Assembly: GCA_026982025.1 (NCBI GenBank)
Contig: JALSHX010000017.1
Coordinates: 1-6,580, forward strand
Length of the DNA: 6,580 nt
From: Aquificaceae bacterium
GTDB lineage: Bacteria; Aquificota; Aquificia; Aquificales; Aquificaceae
Direction of reading: 5' to 3'
Part shown: positions 5,930 to 6,580 of the stretch, in pieces
Numbering within the stretch: the first letter of the stretch is position 1
Layout: the number at the start of each line of letters is the position of its first letter
Made by a program: the position numbers and the translations under genes
The notes under the pieces: generated by a model
The model's input: only the letters and a program-made list of their open reading frames with translations
What the model was told of the DNA's origin: nothing
Databases searched by the model: none

Positions 5930-6580
5930 ATGGCTGATGTCAGGGCTGTCGCACTCCTCAGCGGAGGGCTTGACAGTTCCTTAGCTGTCCGCCTCGTCCT
6001 GGAGCAGGGAGTCAGGGTTAAGGCGCTTCACTTCTACACCGGGTTTTGTATTACCGAGCACAAGAGGCGCCTCGGAATCAGGAAGGAGGACGGGCAGCAC
6101 TATGTTAATCCTGCGTTAAAGGCGGCAGCCCGCCTCGGTGTCCCCCTTGAAATAATTGACATTTCCGATGACTACTACAGGATTGTTCTCAACCCAAAGT
6201 TCGGGTACGGAAAGAATGTTAATCCCTGCATAGACTGCAGGATATTCATGCTCAAAAAAGCAAAGGAAGTAATGGAGAGGGAGGGCTACCACTTCGTAAT
6301 TACCGGTGAGGTTCTCGGCCAGAGACCCATGAGCCAGACCCTTCCGAGACTTAAACTCATTGAAAGGGAATCCGGTCTTGAAGGTCTCATCCTCAGACCT
6401 TTATCCGCAAAACTCCTTAAACCTACGGTTCCCGAAAGGCGGGGATGGGTTGACAGGGATAAGCTCCTTGCCATAAAAGGGAGGAGCAGGAAGGTTCAGT
6501 TAGAGCTCGCAAAACGGTACAACCTTGAGTACGAGCAACCCGCAGGAGGTTGTTGTTACCTCACAGATGAAAACTATGCA
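5930..6580 (+). CDS. PP-loop ATPase related to tRNA thiouridylases (MnmA/ThiI-like), N-terminal 217 residues, cut by the right edge
   Basis: This is an adenylating enzyme of the N-type ATP pyrophosphatase fold, most likely a tRNA-uridine thiolase of the MnmA/ThiI/TtuA superfamily. Databases often label such proteins 'tRNA (5-methylaminomethyl-2-thiouridylate)-methyltransferase'. The PP-loop SGGLDSS is at residues 11-17. A Cys pair, NPCIDC (Cys100, Cys103), and a distal GGCCYLT (Cys208, Cys209) match the CxxC-plus-Cys layout that holds a [4Fe-4S] cluster or does sulfur transfer in this superfamily. TGEVLGQRPMSQ at 125-136 is a further conserved stretch. The frame is open at the window end. The ATG at 5930 is the only possible start: an in-frame TAA lies at 5918-5920 and no GTG/TTG occurs before the PP-loop. 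Its ribosome site GGAGG (5925-5929) abuts the ATG, an unusually tight spacing. It is probably co-transcribed with iscU. Exact tRNA target is unknown, and a non-tRNA PP-loop role is possible. Confidence 0.88.
   Translation, partial: MADVRAVALLSGGLDSSLAVRLVLEQGVRVKALHFYTGFCITEHKRRLGIRKEDGQHYVNPALKAAARLGVPLEIIDISDDYYRIVLNPKFGYGKNVNPCIDCRIFMLKKAKEVMEREGYHFVITGEVLGQRPMSQTLPRLKLIERESGLEGLILRPLSAKLLKPTVPERRGWVDRDKLLAIKGRSRKVQLELAKRYNLEYEQPAGGCCYLTDENYA

Noticed and set aside
1..6580. CRISPR arrays, tRNA genes, insertion sequences, integrase or phage genes
   Set aside because: No regularly spaced repeats, tRNA-like cloverleaf, terminal inverted repeats or transposase motifs were seen. Nearly all of the window is explained by seven housekeeping-type genes.

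Overview
The window looks like ordinary chromosome from a thermophilic member of the Aquificaceae (Aquifex/Hydrogenobacter/Thermocrinis group). The strongest clue is the IscU scaffold protein at 5441-5911. It matches, as far as I can recall, the Aquifex aeolicus IscU almost residue for residue, including the long acidic tail and the Cys36/Asp38/Cys63/His106/Cys107 numbering. Arginine codons are mostly AGG/AGA, Lys and Glu are abundant, genes are packed tightly with overlaps, and GC is roughly half. All fit that group. There are no mobile elements, CRISPR repeats, tRNAs or rRNAs.

Layout. 1-1609 (minus) is the first 536 codons of clpC, a Clp/Hsp100 AAA+ unfoldase cut by the left window edge just before its second ATPase site. 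A 122-nt divergent spacer (1610-1731) holds a reasonable extended -10 promoter for clpC and, on the other strand, a five-codon minicistron that copies the start region of the next gene. 1732-2607 and 2604-3290 (plus) form a translationally coupled pair: an unnamed protein made of two tandem HepT-like (DUF86/HEPN) domains with degenerate active sites, and a short-chain dehydrogenase/reductase. This pair runs head-on into a minus-strand operon, pyrB (4454-5335) then coaBC (3277-4452), with a 14-nt 3' overlap and no terminator. After a 105-nt divergent spacer (5336-5440), iscU (5441-5911) and a PP-loop ATPase resembling tRNA 2-thiouridylases (5930 to the right edge) form a plus-strand unit.

How the genes may work together. 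The iscU/PP-loop pair makes sense as Fe-S assembly feeding a tRNA-thiolating enzyme: the PP-loop protein has a CxxC plus a distal Cys in the pattern of [4Fe-4S]-dependent thiouridylases. PyrB starts pyrimidine synthesis, and the CoaB half of CoaBC classically uses CTP, so the coupled pair joins nucleotide and coenzyme A synthesis. The least understood item is the double HepT-like protein. It keeps the fold signature of a toxin family, but neither copy has the catalytic RNase motif, and no MntA-type nucleotidyltransferase partner lies beside it.
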